A DNA stretch of 64,000 nt from positions 11,687-75,686 of the forward strand of contig JAYYUG010000097.1 in the NCBI GenBank assembly GCA_036344135.1. Direction: 5' to 3'. Under the pieces are notes generated by a model. It saw only the letters and a program-made list of their open reading frames with translations. It searched no databases and had not been told where the DNA came from. The DNA is from GCA-002731945 sp036344135. GTDB lineage: Bacteria; Pseudomonadota; Alphaproteobacteria; MED-G09. This document shows, in pieces, positions 16,760-26,135 of the stretch. Position numbers and translations under genes: made by a program. Numbering within the stretch: position 1 is the stretch's first letter; every line of letters begins with the position of its first letter.

Positions 16760-17497
16760 CTAGGCGCCTTGAGCCGTAGGGCGTACAACTATTTCATTTA
16801 CGGCTACACCAGGATCCTGCTGCAAAGCATAAATAATAGCTTCTGCAATCCTCTCTGCAGGCTGAGCAACAGCTGCGAGATTTCCCTTCATAAGAAACTC
16901 CAACATAGATTCATCTTTAATTGAACTTCCTAATTCCGTCTGAAATGCGCCCGGATAAACGCATGTCACTTGCAATTTACCCGCGCTTTCCATTCTTAGA
17001 CCTTCAGAAATTGCGCTTACGGCAAACTTGGTGCCAGAATAAACTGCACTTCCCGGCATGACTCTTTTTCCCGCTACAGATGAAACATTAATAATCTGAC
17101 CATCTCCTCTCTCTAACATGTGCGAATAAACAGCATCAATACCATAAAGGACGCCCTTAATGTTGACATCAATCATAAGATCCCACTCATCGGTTCGACC
17201 TTTTTCTAATAAAGACAAAGGCATAACACCAGCATTATTGACAATGGCATCAATACGACCAAAAGTTGAAATGCCGTGACTTGCTAATTCGTGGATCTCT
17301 TGTTTGTTCGTTACATCTGTTGTTTTAAAAATTGCATTTTGATTTCCAAGACTAGCACACAATTCTTCAAGTCTGTCTTGTCTACGGGCACCCAAAATTA
17401 CTTTTGCTCCAAGGTCTACACACATTTTGGCGGTTACCATACCAAAACCGGAACTGGCACCTGTGATTAATATAACTCTATCTTTAATATCTCTCAT
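16760..17497 (-). CDS. short-chain dehydrogenase/reductase
   Basis: 245 residues, classical SDR size. The cofactor motif TGASSGFG is at residues 13-20, the NNAG stretch near 88, and the catalytic Tyr-x3-Lys is YSGTK near 153 with the preceding Ser in NVSSVAG. All tetrad residues are present, so it should be an active NAD(P)-dependent alcohol or ketone oxidoreductase. It resembles the YdfG/serine-dehydrogenase-like SDR branch. It is downstream of the EthD-like gene (21 bp) on the same strand and 292 bp ahead of the AlkB-like gene, separated by the structured leader. Confidence 0.9.
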   Translation of the reverse strand: MRDIKDRVILITGASSGFGMVTAKMCVDLGAKVILGARRQDRLEELCASLGNQNAIFKTTDVTNKQEIHELASHGISTFGRIDAIVNNAGVMPLSLLEKGRTDEWDLMIDVNIKGVLYGIDAVYSHMLERGDGQIINVSSVAGKRVMPGSAVYSGTKFAVSAISEGLRMESAGKLQVTCVYPGAFQTELGSSIKDESMLEFLMKGNLAAVAQPAERIAEAIIYALQQDPGVAVNEIVVRPTAQGA

Positions 17498-17518
17498 TTC
17501 TTACCTCATTAACTTTTT

Positions 17519-17878
17519 TTATATATCGGACTCAAATTCATCAAGAATATAAGACCTCATATTTTTTACGTTAGTATCAAAAAGCTTTTCTTCATCCGTA
17601 TAAATCTCCTTATTAGCCTCCGGCTCACTTAGCTTTTCGCTACAAGATTGCATAGTTTCCATATCCGGATACCATATCTCTAAAAAGACATCGAATTCAG
17701 GATCGGTTAAATTTCCATCGCGATCCGGTGTGGGGTTGGTAAATCTTCTAAGATATTTGCTAGCATACCCACTAAGATATTTTTCACCAATCAATCTGTG
17801 ATGATTTTCATAATATTCCCTGAACTCTTCAACTGTCATTCCTGGCCTTCGCTTCATTGGCATTACAATCTTAATCAT
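17519..17878 (-). CDS. EthD-like ferredoxin-fold protein
   Basis: 119 residues in the EthD/dimeric alpha-beta barrel style: MIKIVMPMKRRPGMTVEEF opens the first strand and helix, then YYENHHRLIGEKY, and a final strand region with EIWYPD. EthD-type proteins accompany oxygenases and polyketide-type enzymes, mostly with unproven function. It is the first gene of a two-gene unit with the SDR and is divergent from the DUF1289 gene (99 bp). No metal-binding cluster is visible. Confidence 0.75.
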   Translation of the reverse strand: MIKIVMPMKRRPGMTVEEFREYYENHHRLIGEKYLSGYASKYLRRFTNPTPDRDGNLTDPEFDVFLEIWYPDMETMQSCSEKLSEPEANKEIYTDEEKLFDTNVKNMRSYILDEFESDI

Positions 17879-17977
17879 GACTTAGTCCTCTTAAAAATTA
17901 ATTAATATTCAAATTATAGTATTAATTGTGAGTTTTATACCCTTCACTTCAATAATTATTAATGGTAACTGAAAAGA

Positions 17978-18250
17978 ATGGAAAACAAAATTATATCACC
18001 TTGTATTTCGGTTTGTGTGCATGATCCATACAATGACTTTTGCTATGGATGCGGAAGAACACAAGAAGATAAGAAAATATGGATAGAACCTCAAACGACC
18101 AACGAATGGAAAGAAAAGAACCTTATTGAAATAATCGATCGCTTAGAGGAAAAACAAAAAAAATCCTTCGAACTGCAATATCAATACAAACTGAAAAATG
18201 GTATCTCACCTATTAAAGAAAAAAAATTAAAATTAGAAAAAGGGTTATAA
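17978..18250 (+). CDS. DUF1289 family protein
   Basis: 90 residues. The N-terminal half carries the conserved DUF1289 pattern SPCISVCVHD...CYGCGRTQEDKKIW, with four cysteines likely binding a metal. The C-terminal part is a lysine- and glutamate-rich helix (coiled-coil-like). The family is widespread in proteobacteria, often beside oxidoreductase genes, with no assigned function. It precedes a SnoaL-like gene by 4 bp, then a BVMO gene, forming a likely three-gene operon. Confidence 0.85.
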   Translation: MENKIISPCISVCVHDPYNDFCYGCGRTQEDKKIWIEPQTTNEWKEKNLIEIIDRLEEKQKKSFELQYQYKLKNGISPIKEKKLKLEKGL

Positions 18251-18254
18251 AAGT

Positions 18255-18653
18255 ATGATGGGTACTGAAGATAAATTTCTCATAACAGAAGTAATGGCAA
18301 AATACGCTGCTGCAATAGATGGGAAAGATTTTGAATTGTTCTCGACTTGTTTTCAACAAAATGTCGAAGTTCTTAGGAATGGAGACAATACTACAGCTAT
18401 TAAGGGACTTGATGATTGGATATCGTATGTAAAAGAATCTGTTGGCAAATGTAAATTTACTCATCACTTGCTCAGCATACCATTAATTCAGAAAGATGGT
18501 CAGTTAGCAAAAGTTAGAACTAACTTCAAACTCTTCACTCGCTATATTGAACCTGAGGGAGAAATTGCGGATTTTTTTGGTTTCTATGAGACAAAAATGA
18601 TCAAAGAAATAGACCAATGGAAAATAACACAACACAACTTGAATTTTTTCTAA
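18255..18653 (+). CDS. SnoaL-like / NTF2-fold protein
   Basis: 132 residues: KFLITEVMAKYAAAIDGKDF, then a strand region with FSTCFQQNVEV and a C-terminal WKITQHNLNFF, the SnoaL-like topology. Two consecutive ATGs open the frame; either could be used. It lies 4 bp after DUF1289 and 16 bp before the Baeyer-Villiger-type monooxygenase, so it is probably co-expressed with it. SnoaL-like proteins next to BVMOs have been proposed as isomerases or hydrolases of the product; nothing in the sequence proves this. Confidence 0.75.
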   Translation: MMGTEDKFLITEVMAKYAAAIDGKDFELFSTCFQQNVEVLRNGDNTTAIKGLDDWISYVKESVGKCKFTHHLLSIPLIQKDGQLAKVRTNFKLFTRYIEPEGEIADFFGFYETKMIKEIDQWKITQHNLNFF

Positions 18654-18669
18654 GGGATTGTAGAATTAT

Positions 18670-20538
18670 ATGATTATACCAATTCAGATTGACCCAGAAA
18701 ACGGCCTAAAAATCTTCAATACTCGCGCATCCAAAGCAAGTGAAAAAATTTCCGGTAAGGGTTATTCGGTAATGCAAGATGATACTCTTACTGATCTTCC
18801 CGCAGCACCTAAGGGTGCAGTCTTTAATGCCGAAGAACAGTCAAAATATCGAGAATTTAAGAAAAAAAGAACAGGTTCAGCTAACTATATGGCTATGGAT
18901 GGAGACTTCAAAAAATATCTTGAAGATCTTTATTCTACAGATCCTATTCCCAGAGATTCACTCAAGGATGAATGTGAGATACTTGTTGTTGGCGCGGGCT
19001 TAGCTGGACTATTACTCTGGTACAAACTTCAGAAAGCAGGTTTCAACGATGTTCGTTTTTGTGAAAAAGGAGGCGATGTAGGTGGAACCTGGTACTGGAA
19101 CCGTTACCCAGGTGTAGCTTGTGATGTGGAATCATACAGTTACCTGCCCCTACTCGAAGAAATGGATTACTTTCCAACAATGAAATTTGCTTCTGGATTT
19201 GAAATCATGGAATATTGTCAGGGTTTAGCTGAAAAATTCGGTTTCTATAAGCGGTGTCTTTTCCACACGACCGTAGAAAAAACTGTCTGGGATGAAACTA
19301 CATCAAAATGGACTATTTCAACAGATCGTGGAGATGAAATGAAAGCTCGTTTCGTTGTCCTTGCTAACGGTCTTCTCACTTCTCCTCGACTAGCAAGAAT
19401 AGAAGGTATGGAGACTTTTAAAGGCGAATCCTTTCATACATCTCGTTGGAACTATGATGTTGATCTGTCAAATAAGGTTGTAGGTATTATTGGAACAGGT
19501 GCTACTGCCGTACAAACAATACCGGAATTAGCAAAAACAGTTAAAGAACTTTTCGTTTTTCAACGAACTCCTTCTTCCATAGATGTCCGGGATCAAAGGG
19601 AAACTACTCAAGAAGAAGTCCAAACCTGGAAACGGGAACCTGGATGGGCAAAAGCTAGGCGCGCTAGATTTGCAAAAATTTCGGCTGGTCGTACTGCAAT
19701 GAAAGCAAACGACGACTATCTATCTGGGAAAAAAGACCACTTTAAAGAAATAAAGCGCCATGAGGGAGATCTGTCTCCCGAGGAAATGATTGAAAAGCAG
19801 CTAGACACAAATTTTCGTATTATGGAGCAAATCCGAGCTAGAGTAGATGCCATCATAGAAGATCCGGAAGTGGCCACCTCACTTAAACCATATTATCCCT
19901 ATGGTTGCAAAAGACCAACTTTTCATGATGAATATCTTCCAACCTTTAATTTAAAGCACGTAACTTTAGTCGATACAGCACCTTTAGGTGTCACAAAAAT
20001 CAATAAAGATGGAGTTGTGTATGATGATAAAGAATATCCTTTGGACGTATTAATTTATGCAACAGGCTTTAGATGGATGGAAGCTGCAACTTTTAATATG
20101 GTCATAGGTAAAGACGGAAAATCCTTAAAAGAAAAATGGGCTTTAAATGGTACAAAAACTTTCCTTGGAATTCATAGCAACGGTTTTCCAAATCTATTCA
20201 TTGTTACTGGCCCTCAAGGAGGTGGAGGAAGTTTCAATTTCACAGATGCCATTGAAGCCCACGGCGATTATATAATATGGATGTTAGAAACCATGAAAAA
20301 TCAGAATACAGGAGTTCTTGATGTTAAGAAAAAACATGAGGATGAATATTCTGAACACTGCAGAGACGTTGATACAAGAACCAGTGCCTTTAGAGACTGC
20401 ATTTCCTATTACAACGATGAAGGAAAAGCTGAACCAGGGAGTTTAGCCTATTATGGTGGTGGACAATGGCACAAAAGAAGAATTAAAGCTCAGAAAACCC
20501 TCAAACCCTATCTTTTTAATACTGTTCCTCGTCAATAA
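18670..20538 (+). CDS. Baeyer-Villiger-type flavin monooxygenase
   Basis: 622 residues, in the size range of cyclohexanone and 4-hydroxyacetophenone monooxygenases. An N-terminal extension of about 100 residues precedes the FAD Rossmann motif (VVGAGLAGLLLW near residue 105). The BVMO fingerprint FxGxxxHxxxW is present as FKGESFHTSRW (residues 251-261), and the NADPH Rossmann motif follows (GIIGTGATAVQ). GDVGGTWYWNRYPGVACDVE is typical of the class. It should insert one O atom next to a ketone using NADPH and O2. It closes the DUF1289-SnoaL-BVMO unit and is convergent with the acyl-CoA dehydrogenase. Substrate unknown. Confidence 0.92.
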   Translation: MIIPIQIDPENGLKIFNTRASKASEKISGKGYSVMQDDTLTDLPAAPKGAVFNAEEQSKYREFKKKRTGSANYMAMDGDFKKYLEDLYSTDPIPRDSLKDECEILVVGAGLAGLLLWYKLQKAGFNDVRFCEKGGDVGGTWYWNRYPGVACDVESYSYLPLLEEMDYFPTMKFASGFEIMEYCQGLAEKFGFYKRCLFHTTVEKTVWDETTSKWTISTDRGDEMKARFVVLANGLLTSPRLARIEGMETFKGESFHTSRWNYDVDLSNKVVGIIGTGATAVQTIPELAKTVKELFVFQRTPSSIDVRDQRETTQEEVQTWKREPGWAKARRARFAKISAGRTAMKANDDYLSGKKDHFKEIKRHEGDLSPEEMIEKQLDTNFRIMEQIRARVDAIIEDPEVATSLKPYYPYGCKRPTFHDEYLPTFNLKHVTLVDTAPLGVTKINKDGVVYDDKEYPLDVLIYATGFRWMEAATFNMVIGKDGKSLKEKWALNGTKTFLGIHSNGFPNLFIVTGPQGGGGSFNFTDAIEAHGDYIIWMLETMKNQNTGVLDVKKKHEDEYSEHCRDVDTRTSAFRDCISYYNDEGKAEPGSLAYYGGGQWHKRRIKAQKTLKPYLFNTVPRQ

Positions 20539-20586
20539 TTATTATTAAATTAGATAAGGTCCAGAGAAAAAAATTTATTTTCTTTT

Positions 20587-21840
20587 CTACCACAAGTCAT
20601 ATTTTTGAAGTTCAGCCCTTCCAACAACCATATGGTGGACTTCATCTGGTCCATCAGCAAATCTTAAATGCCTCATGTCAGTATACATATCTGCTAAAGG
20701 AGTCCATTGCGATATACCTGCAGCTCCATGCATTTGAATGGCTTGATCAACAATTAAACAAGCTTTTTCAGGAACCATTGCCTTCACAGCGCTAATGTAA
20801 ATTCTTGCTTCTTTATTTCCTAATACATCCATGGCCTTTGCTGCTTGCAGTACGGATAAACGCATAGCGTTGATTTCTATTCGAGCGCGAGCAATTACTT
20901 CTAGATTTTTACCCAATTTGGCTATGGGTTTTCCAAAAGCTTCCCGAGAACCTGCGCGTTTTACCATTAACTCCAGTGCAGTTTCAGCTTTTCCTATAGT
21001 CCTCATACAATGATGGATACGCCCTGGACCTAGACGCACTTGGGATATTTCAAATCCTCTTCCCTCTCCCAATAAGATATTGCTTTTAGGTACTCTCACA
21101 TTATTAAATTTTATATGCATATGACCCTGAGGCGCATGATCGTGTCCAAACACTTCCATTGCTTCTAACATTTCCACTCCCGGAGTATCTATGGGTACAA
21201 GAATTTGTGATTGTTGTTTTGAAGGTGAGGCATCAGGACTGGTTTTAACCATCGTGATCATAATCTTACAACGAGGATCTCCTGCGCATGAAATATAGAA
21301 TTTCTCTCCATTGATAACCCATTCATCACCTTCTAAGACAGCACTTGTACTAATGTTTTTTGCATCCGAAGAAGCTAGATTAGGCTCGGTCATAGCATAT
21401 GCTGATCGTATTTCACCATTCAATAAGGGCTTTAACCATTGCTCTTTCTGTTCTTCTGTACCGACTCTTTGTAAGACTTCCATATTCCCTGTATCAGGAG
21501 CACTGCAATTTAAAGTTTCCGAGGCAAGCGGGTATTTCCCTAATTCTGCAGCAATGTAAGTGTAATCTAAGTTTGTTAACCCATCGCCAATTATCCCATC
21601 AGAATCAGGTAAGAAGAAGTTCCATAAACCTATTTCTTTTGCTTTATCTTTAGCACCATCTAAGAGTTCAAGTTGACGTGGGTGCCAAGACCATCTGTCC
21701 TCTTTCTCCTTGTGAAGAGCAAAAAATTCTTCACTTATAGGCACAACATTTTCTTTAATGTGTTTATTTACCAGGTCCAACAATGGTTTTGCTTTTTCGG
21801 ACATTGCTAATTGAAAAAGCTCACTGTTTAAAGTTGTCAT
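20587..21840 (-). CDS. acyl-CoA dehydrogenase
   Basis: 417 residues with acyl-CoA dehydrogenase architecture: an alpha-helical N-domain, then AYAMTEPNLASSDAKNI (flavin and substrate loop near residue 152), and the C-terminal helical domain with QMHGAAGIS near 368. It most resembles the ACAD10/11-like branch (long N-region WSWHPRQLELLDGAK). It is the last gene of the minus-strand unit starting at 27263, 49 bp after GST. Such enzymes desaturate an acyl-CoA at C2-C3 and pass electrons to ETF; no ETF gene is in the window. Confidence 0.9.
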   Translation of the reverse strand: MTTLNSELFQLAMSEKAKPLLDLVNKHIKENVVPISEEFFALHKEKEDRWSWHPRQLELLDGAKDKAKEIGLWNFFLPDSDGIIGDGLTNLDYTYIAAELGKYPLASETLNCSAPDTGNMEVLQRVGTEEQKEQWLKPLLNGEIRSAYAMTEPNLASSDAKNISTSAVLEGDEWVINGEKFYISCAGDPRCKIMITMVKTSPDASPSKQQSQILVPIDTPGVEMLEAMEVFGHDHAPQGHMHIKFNNVRVPKSNILLGEGRGFEISQVRLGPGRIHHCMRTIGKAETALELMVKRAGSREAFGKPIAKLGKNLEVIARARIEINAMRLSVLQAAKAMDVLGNKEARIYISAVKAMVPEKACLIVDQAIQMHGAAGISQWTPLADMYTDMRHLRFADGPDEVHHMVVGRAELQKYDLW

Positions 21841-21889
21841 AATTTATTCTCCTTATTTAATTCTCTTTCTTATCTTTGCGTCTAAAAGG

Positions 21890-22504
21890 TTATTGTGGCT
21901 CTATAACACCTTTTTTAAAAGCAGGACGGTCCATCAACCTCTGAATATAGCCTTTTATATTAGTCATTTCTTCAGAAACACAACCTAAGTTGTTGCTCAT
22001 AAAACAAGCATGTCCCAACATTGTATCTGCCGCTGTAAAATCTCCAACTAGATAGTCCTTACCTTCTAGATTTTCTTCTATAGGTTTAAGAGCATTTGCT
22101 AAAAGTCTTTGAGCTTGACCTAATACAGTTTCATCTCTCCTCTCAGGAGGCAAAAGGATAGTATGCACTACAATAGTATTCATTGGAGGCATAACCATGC
22201 CTTCACAATAATGAAACCATTGAAGGTATTTTGGGAAGCGTTCATCGTCTGCACTAGGTTTTAAACCTCCATTTTTGTGCCTTTCAAGGATGTAATCAAT
22301 AATTGCTCCTGATTCCCAGATTTGGATATCTCCATCATCCAGAACAGGAACCCTTCCAAGAGGATGCCTGGCTCTGTGTTCATCCGATTTAAGGTCTTTA
22401 GGATGAAAATCCATTCTATTTAATTCATATTCAAGCCCTAGCTCTTCTAAGAGCCATAGAACCCTTCCAGCTCTGCAATTAGGTGCAAAATGTAATTTCA
22501 ACAT
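21890..22504 (-). CDS. glutathione S-transferase
   Basis: 204 residues. The thioredoxin-like N-domain opens LKLHFAPNCRAGRVLWLLEE, with the conserved cis-proline loop GRVPVLDDGDIQIWESGAIIDY near residues 50-70; the C-domain is helical. It probably conjugates glutathione to electrophiles or acts in aromatic ring cleavage as in maleylacetoacetate isomerase. It lies 21 bp after the copper amine oxidase and upstream of the acyl-CoA dehydrogenase on the same strand. Cys9 in the PNCRAGR loop might be catalytic, or the enzyme uses Ser/Tyr; not resolved. Confidence 0.9.
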   Translation of the reverse strand: MLKLHFAPNCRAGRVLWLLEELGLEYELNRMDFHPKDLKSDEHRARHPLGRVPVLDDGDIQIWESGAIIDYILERHKNGGLKPSADDERFPKYLQWFHYCEGMVMPPMNTIVVHTILLPPERRDETVLGQAQRLLANALKPIEENLEGKDYLVGDFTAADTMLGHACFMSNNLGCVSEEMTNIKGYIQRLMDRPAFKKGVIEPQ

Positions 22505-22525
22505 AATTAATCCCCTTCTTTAATT

Positions 22526-24430
22526 TTATTTCTTATCGGATTGATTTCCCGTTTTACAAGATGGCGGGATATCTAAGGTCGGATTTTTATCAAAAAACCC
22601 TACTGGCATTAAATGAAAACCACAATACTCCACAGGCATTACCGGCCAATCCTCTGGTCTAGGAATATGACTTAACCCAAAAGTATGCCATGTCACAAGA
22701 TCACATTTTGAAATATCTCTATCATTTTTAGTATAATCTTCTAAACCTGATTCTCCATCACTCATCACTGTATAACTTCCGGCCGCTCCTAGCTCCTCAG
22801 AATTATAAGGAGTAGCCCACAAGTTATGTTTCGCAAAAGCGGCTCTTTTACTAACGATAGAATCTGGATTGGAAAGAAGTTTAGGTGTCGCTCCTGGTAA
22901 AAGTTTATATGCTACTGGAACTCCCAAAGAATTTTTTTTATTAGGATTAACCACTTTCCAGACTCGACTTGTTTCAGGAGAGATTTCTCTTTTTGCATCA
23001 CTTTCTTTTGTTAGATGGGAAGCAACAGAGCTGAATTGCGTCCCATTTGGATTGTTCTCACTGACGGGAAGCAATTGAATTTCTGTTTCAAATAACTGAT
23101 TTTCTTTTCCATCCAACTCCCAATCTAATCGAAAACAAAAAAGATGTTGATGAAGAGGTGCAGCTAAATTGTTCGCAACTTTTGGAGCTTGTGAAGGATT
23201 GTACGTCTCCTCAGTTATAGCACTAATTCCCATTATACCGGTCAACTTAACTTCCATCTGAATTGTTCCATCTAAATACAAATACCAAAATAATCCATAA
23301 TCGTAATTGCCTACAGTAAATATAGAGCTAATAACGAGTCTTCGGGATCTACGTACTTCACTTGCTCCACCCCTATCATCGGAATGCTTCCATTGAATCC
23401 CATAATCTTCCTCATGAAGACAAATGGCATTCTCAGTCTTGATTATTTCTCCATCCCAATTGATTTGATTAATATCAAAGTATTGAATCTCTCCAATACA
23501 ATCACAACCAAGTGTAAGAGAATTAATAAATCTTCCTAAACCAAACTCGCTTCCGTCGAAAACATGCTTCCATGAATGCATGGGGTCGGAATCACCATAT
23601 GGAACAACCATATCAGACAAGGCTGCACGGTATAAAATTGAGCGATCGTTTAAGGATAACTCATGTAGAACTAGACCATGAACATCGTGAATAGAAATTC
23701 TAAATTTCCAACCCTGCCAAGATATATGATAACCGTCCACCTCAAAACTTGGTCCATTCGGTTGAGTTATATTTATAGTTTTTAATCCTTCGCGTATCTT
23801 AGACTGAGACTCAATATCGTAACGCGCCTGTTCCTTTGGAATTGGCACCACCCCATGATCTTCTACATGAACAACTTTACCAAGTGTGACATCTACCCAA
23901 GAAATTACTCCCTGAATAGGTTTGGCATAACCATTATCATCTATACTTTCTTTAAGGAATGAAATGCATTTAAGGGCTCGATGACCAGGTTTTACGGTTT
24001 CATGAACAAAACCTCCTGCGGGCCATGGATCAATATGAAGAAGTTCAAAATTGGTTATACCTCGTTTCTCTAAGGCTTTTTGGTATTCAGGGTTTTGAAT
24101 TGTTAACCCTATCGCAGTCATCATTTCTTCCATATTATATGGAGCTTGGCCATTAGCCTTTAATCTTTCATATGAAACAAACTGATTTTTGACGATATCA
24201 ATTTTAGCACAAAAACCCCCGTCTGGATTTTTATCAGATCCTAATAATTTGACCTTTCGTGGAATAGGGTCATTTTCTTTATAATCTCTAACAATAGATT
24301 TATCCGGCTCATCAAGAATAGCAGAAATAAATGTTGATCCTTCTTTAAATCTTTTATCTGACTTTAGTAATTCCACTGCTTTTTCAATTTCATGAGATTC
24401 CAAGGGATCTAAGGGATGTTTTAAAGTCAT
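22526..24430 (-). CDS. copper-containing amine oxidase
   Basis: 634 residues, standard for bacterial primary-amine oxidase. The topaquinone site is T-x2-N-Y-D-Y at residues 372-378, with Y376 the residue modified. Copper ligands are H427 and H429 (LHQHLF) plus a later His in the C-terminal FGLSHIPRPEDWP or CGFHLMP region. The catalytic Asp is probably D292 in FDGSEFGLGR. No signal peptide, so it acts in the cytoplasm unless exported another way. It oxidises a primary amine to aldehyde, ammonia and H2O2. It lies between the saccharopine-dehydrogenase-like gene and GST. Confidence 0.93.
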   Translation of the reverse strand: MTLKHPLDPLESHEIEKAVELLKSDKRFKEGSTFISAILDEPDKSIVRDYKENDPIPRKVKLLGSDKNPDGGFCAKIDIVKNQFVSYERLKANGQAPYNMEEMMTAIGLTIQNPEYQKALEKRGITNFELLHIDPWPAGGFVHETVKPGHRALKCISFLKESIDDNGYAKPIQGVISWVDVTLGKVVHVEDHGVVPIPKEQARYDIESQSKIREGLKTINITQPNGPSFEVDGYHISWQGWKFRISIHDVHGLVLHELSLNDRSILYRAALSDMVVPYGDSDPMHSWKHVFDGSEFGLGRFINSLTLGCDCIGEIQYFDINQINWDGEIIKTENAICLHEEDYGIQWKHSDDRGGASEVRRSRRLVISSIFTVGNYDYGLFWYLYLDGTIQMEVKLTGIMGISAITEETYNPSQAPKVANNLAAPLHQHLFCFRLDWELDGKENQLFETEIQLLPVSENNPNGTQFSSVASHLTKESDAKREISPETSRVWKVVNPNKKNSLGVPVAYKLLPGATPKLLSNPDSIVSKRAAFAKHNLWATPYNSEELGAAGSYTVMSDGESGLEDYTKNDRDISKCDLVTWHTFGLSHIPRPEDWPVMPVEYCGFHLMPVGFFDKNPTLDIPPSCKTGNQSDKK

Positions 24431-24463
24431 ATTTCTTTCTTTTCCTTCTTAATTAAGAGGTAT

Positions 24464-25669
24464 TTAATCTTCCACAACCTCAAAGGTAACGCCCGCTCCT
24501 TCAGGAAGACGTGTTAATAATGCTTCCCCCATTGCAGAAGCTGGGGTCCAGAAACCCCCTCCAACATTTAAATCATCTTGAGCTAGAGCAAGTGCACTTT
24601 CAGCTATCATCTTTGATGTAGAACCATAACCTGGGTCTTTATCTCCCTTAACGCGAACTTTAATATTTTTGCTGATATCATTAGAATGAATTCCCAATAA
24701 GTCGATTTCAAAGAATCCTTTATCCATAGATTCTTTTGAAGGACCTTCCCCTGGTTTTGGTAGGACACGTTTTAGCAGAGATCGCGTAGGCGAAAAGCTT
24801 GCAAGACCAGCAAACGCTCCTGTACCAATTCCAACACCAGTGGCCCCTAGAAAACCAGTCGCGCCCTTGCCTGAGAGAGTTCCCTCATCATATTGAAAAT
24901 CACTACCATATGCACTCTTCAAAAGTTCATTAGTGCGACGCACCACTCTAGTATTGATGGCGGCCATAACAAATGGTCCTACCCAAGAATCAAAGTCTTC
25001 ATCGAAATAAGCAGCTACACGATCAGGACCGTCTTGACCTATATCTTTGTCATTCAGCGAGTAAGGATCTGCCATAATCTTGAATATAGAAGGGTCTTCT
25101 TTAGCTTTCTCCATCATAGACATCATACTGTCCATAGTACCGCCACTAAAACCACCAGAAAATCCTTTTACCCGGTATTTTATACGATTTGCTACAACAT
25201 CATGCCGTTCTTTCATCTGCTTCTGAAGATAAAAGACACCGATGTCTGAAGGAATACTATCAAAACCACAAGTGTGAACTATTTTTGCCCCACTATTTAT
25301 AGCTTCTAATTGATGCTTCGATATCATCTCTCGCATCCAATGAACTTCTCCTGTTAAGTCGCAATAATGCGTCCCATGACGAACACAAGCAGCCACTAAC
25401 TCGGAACCATAACGAGCATAAGGGCCTACTGTTGTAAGAATGACTCGTCCCTGCTGTACCAGTTGATTTAAGGATTCAGTGTCATGGCTTTCAGCTTCCA
25501 ATACTGGAATATTTCTACCTTCAAGAACTTGTTCCAATTTATTAATATTTCGACCGGCAACTGCCCAACGAAGGTTGCTATTTGCTTGTCGTTCCGACAT
25601 ATAATCGACAACCAACTGACCTGTAAAACCACTAGCACCCCAAACAATGATATCATAAGGCCTTTCCAT
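24464..25669 (-). CDS. saccharopine dehydrogenase-like NAD(P) oxidoreductase
   Basis: 401 residues. The N-terminal Rossmann motif is IIVWGASGFTGQLVVDYM (residues 7-24), and HTCGFDSIPSDIG near 137 is a hallmark of the SCCPDH-like branch. Relatives include mycobacterial trans-acting enoyl reductases and the eukaryotic SCCPDH; lysine metabolism is not implied. A glycine-rich hydrophobic stretch (GATGFLGATGVGIGTGAFAG) near residue 275 is usual in this branch. It follows the cupin gene by 20 bp in the minus-strand operon. Likely an enoyl or imine reductase; substrate unknown. Confidence 0.85.
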   Translation of the reverse strand: MERPYDIIVWGASGFTGQLVVDYMSERQANSNLRWAVAGRNINKLEQVLEGRNIPVLEAESHDTESLNQLVQQGRVILTTVGPYARYGSELVAACVRHGTHYCDLTGEVHWMREMISKHQLEAINSGAKIVHTCGFDSIPSDIGVFYLQKQMKERHDVVANRIKYRVKGFSGGFSGGTMDSMMSMMEKAKEDPSIFKIMADPYSLNDKDIGQDGPDRVAAYFDEDFDSWVGPFVMAAINTRVVRRTNELLKSAYGSDFQYDEGTLSGKGATGFLGATGVGIGTGAFAGLASFSPTRSLLKRVLPKPGEGPSKESMDKGFFEIDLLGIHSNDISKNIKVRVKGDKDPGYGSTSKMIAESALALAQDDLNVGGGFWTPASAMGEALLTRLPEGAGVTFEVVED

Positions 25670-25689
25670 GTTAAACTTTCTCCTTTGAA

Positions 25690-26118
25690 TTAAGTATTTG
25701 CTTCATATGTATCCCCAGATTCCCACTGAACATCGATTGGGCCAGAAGAAATGAGAATAAATTCGCATCCATCTGGACCAGACTCTTCAGGGCCATAAGT
25801 GTGATTTGCTCTAACCCAGCGTACATCACCTCTTTCGTACCATCCCGTTCCATCATTGAAAGTCATGGAACCGCGCATAATAACATAAATTGTATCGTCA
25901 GCATGGGCATGACGATCAGCTTTCGTGTTTGGTGGGAATTTGTTTGGAACTACCCAAGGTCCTCTTTCCCAGTTCTCTCCCATAAATTTTACCTTAACAA
26001 CGTCGCTCATATGATCAAAAAAATCAGGTGAGGTTTCAGGATCAACAAAAGTTGTCCATTCGCCATCATCTAAATTAGCTTTACCACGCCAATCATTGTG
26101 TTTAGCAATAGTTTCCAT
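25690..26118 (-). CDS. single-domain cupin protein
   Basis: 142 residues. The cupin metal motif is HAHADDTIYVIMRGSMTF (first His near residue 74) followed by the second motif ERGDVRWVRANHTYGPE with a fourth-ligand His. All expected ligands are present, so it probably binds Fe, Ni or Zn. It is the second gene of the operon that starts with the MDR reductase at 27263 (17-bp spacing). Small cupins of this type are dioxygenases, isomerases or ligand-binding proteins; I cannot choose. Confidence 0.8.
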   Translation of the reverse strand: METIAKHNDWRGKANLDDGEWTTFVDPETSPDFFDHMSDVVKVKFMGENWERGPWVVPNKFPPNTKADRHAHADDTIYVIMRGSMTFNDGTGWYERGDVRWVRANHTYGPEESGPDGCEFILISSGPIDVQWESGDTYEANT

Positions 26119-26135
26119 TTCTCCCTCCTTAACAT

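Noticed and set aside
20545..20590. AT-rich imperfect palindrome between BVMO and acyl-CoA dehydrogenase genes as terminator
   Set aside because: The stem is only A-T pairs with a poorly defined loop; such patterns are common by chance here.
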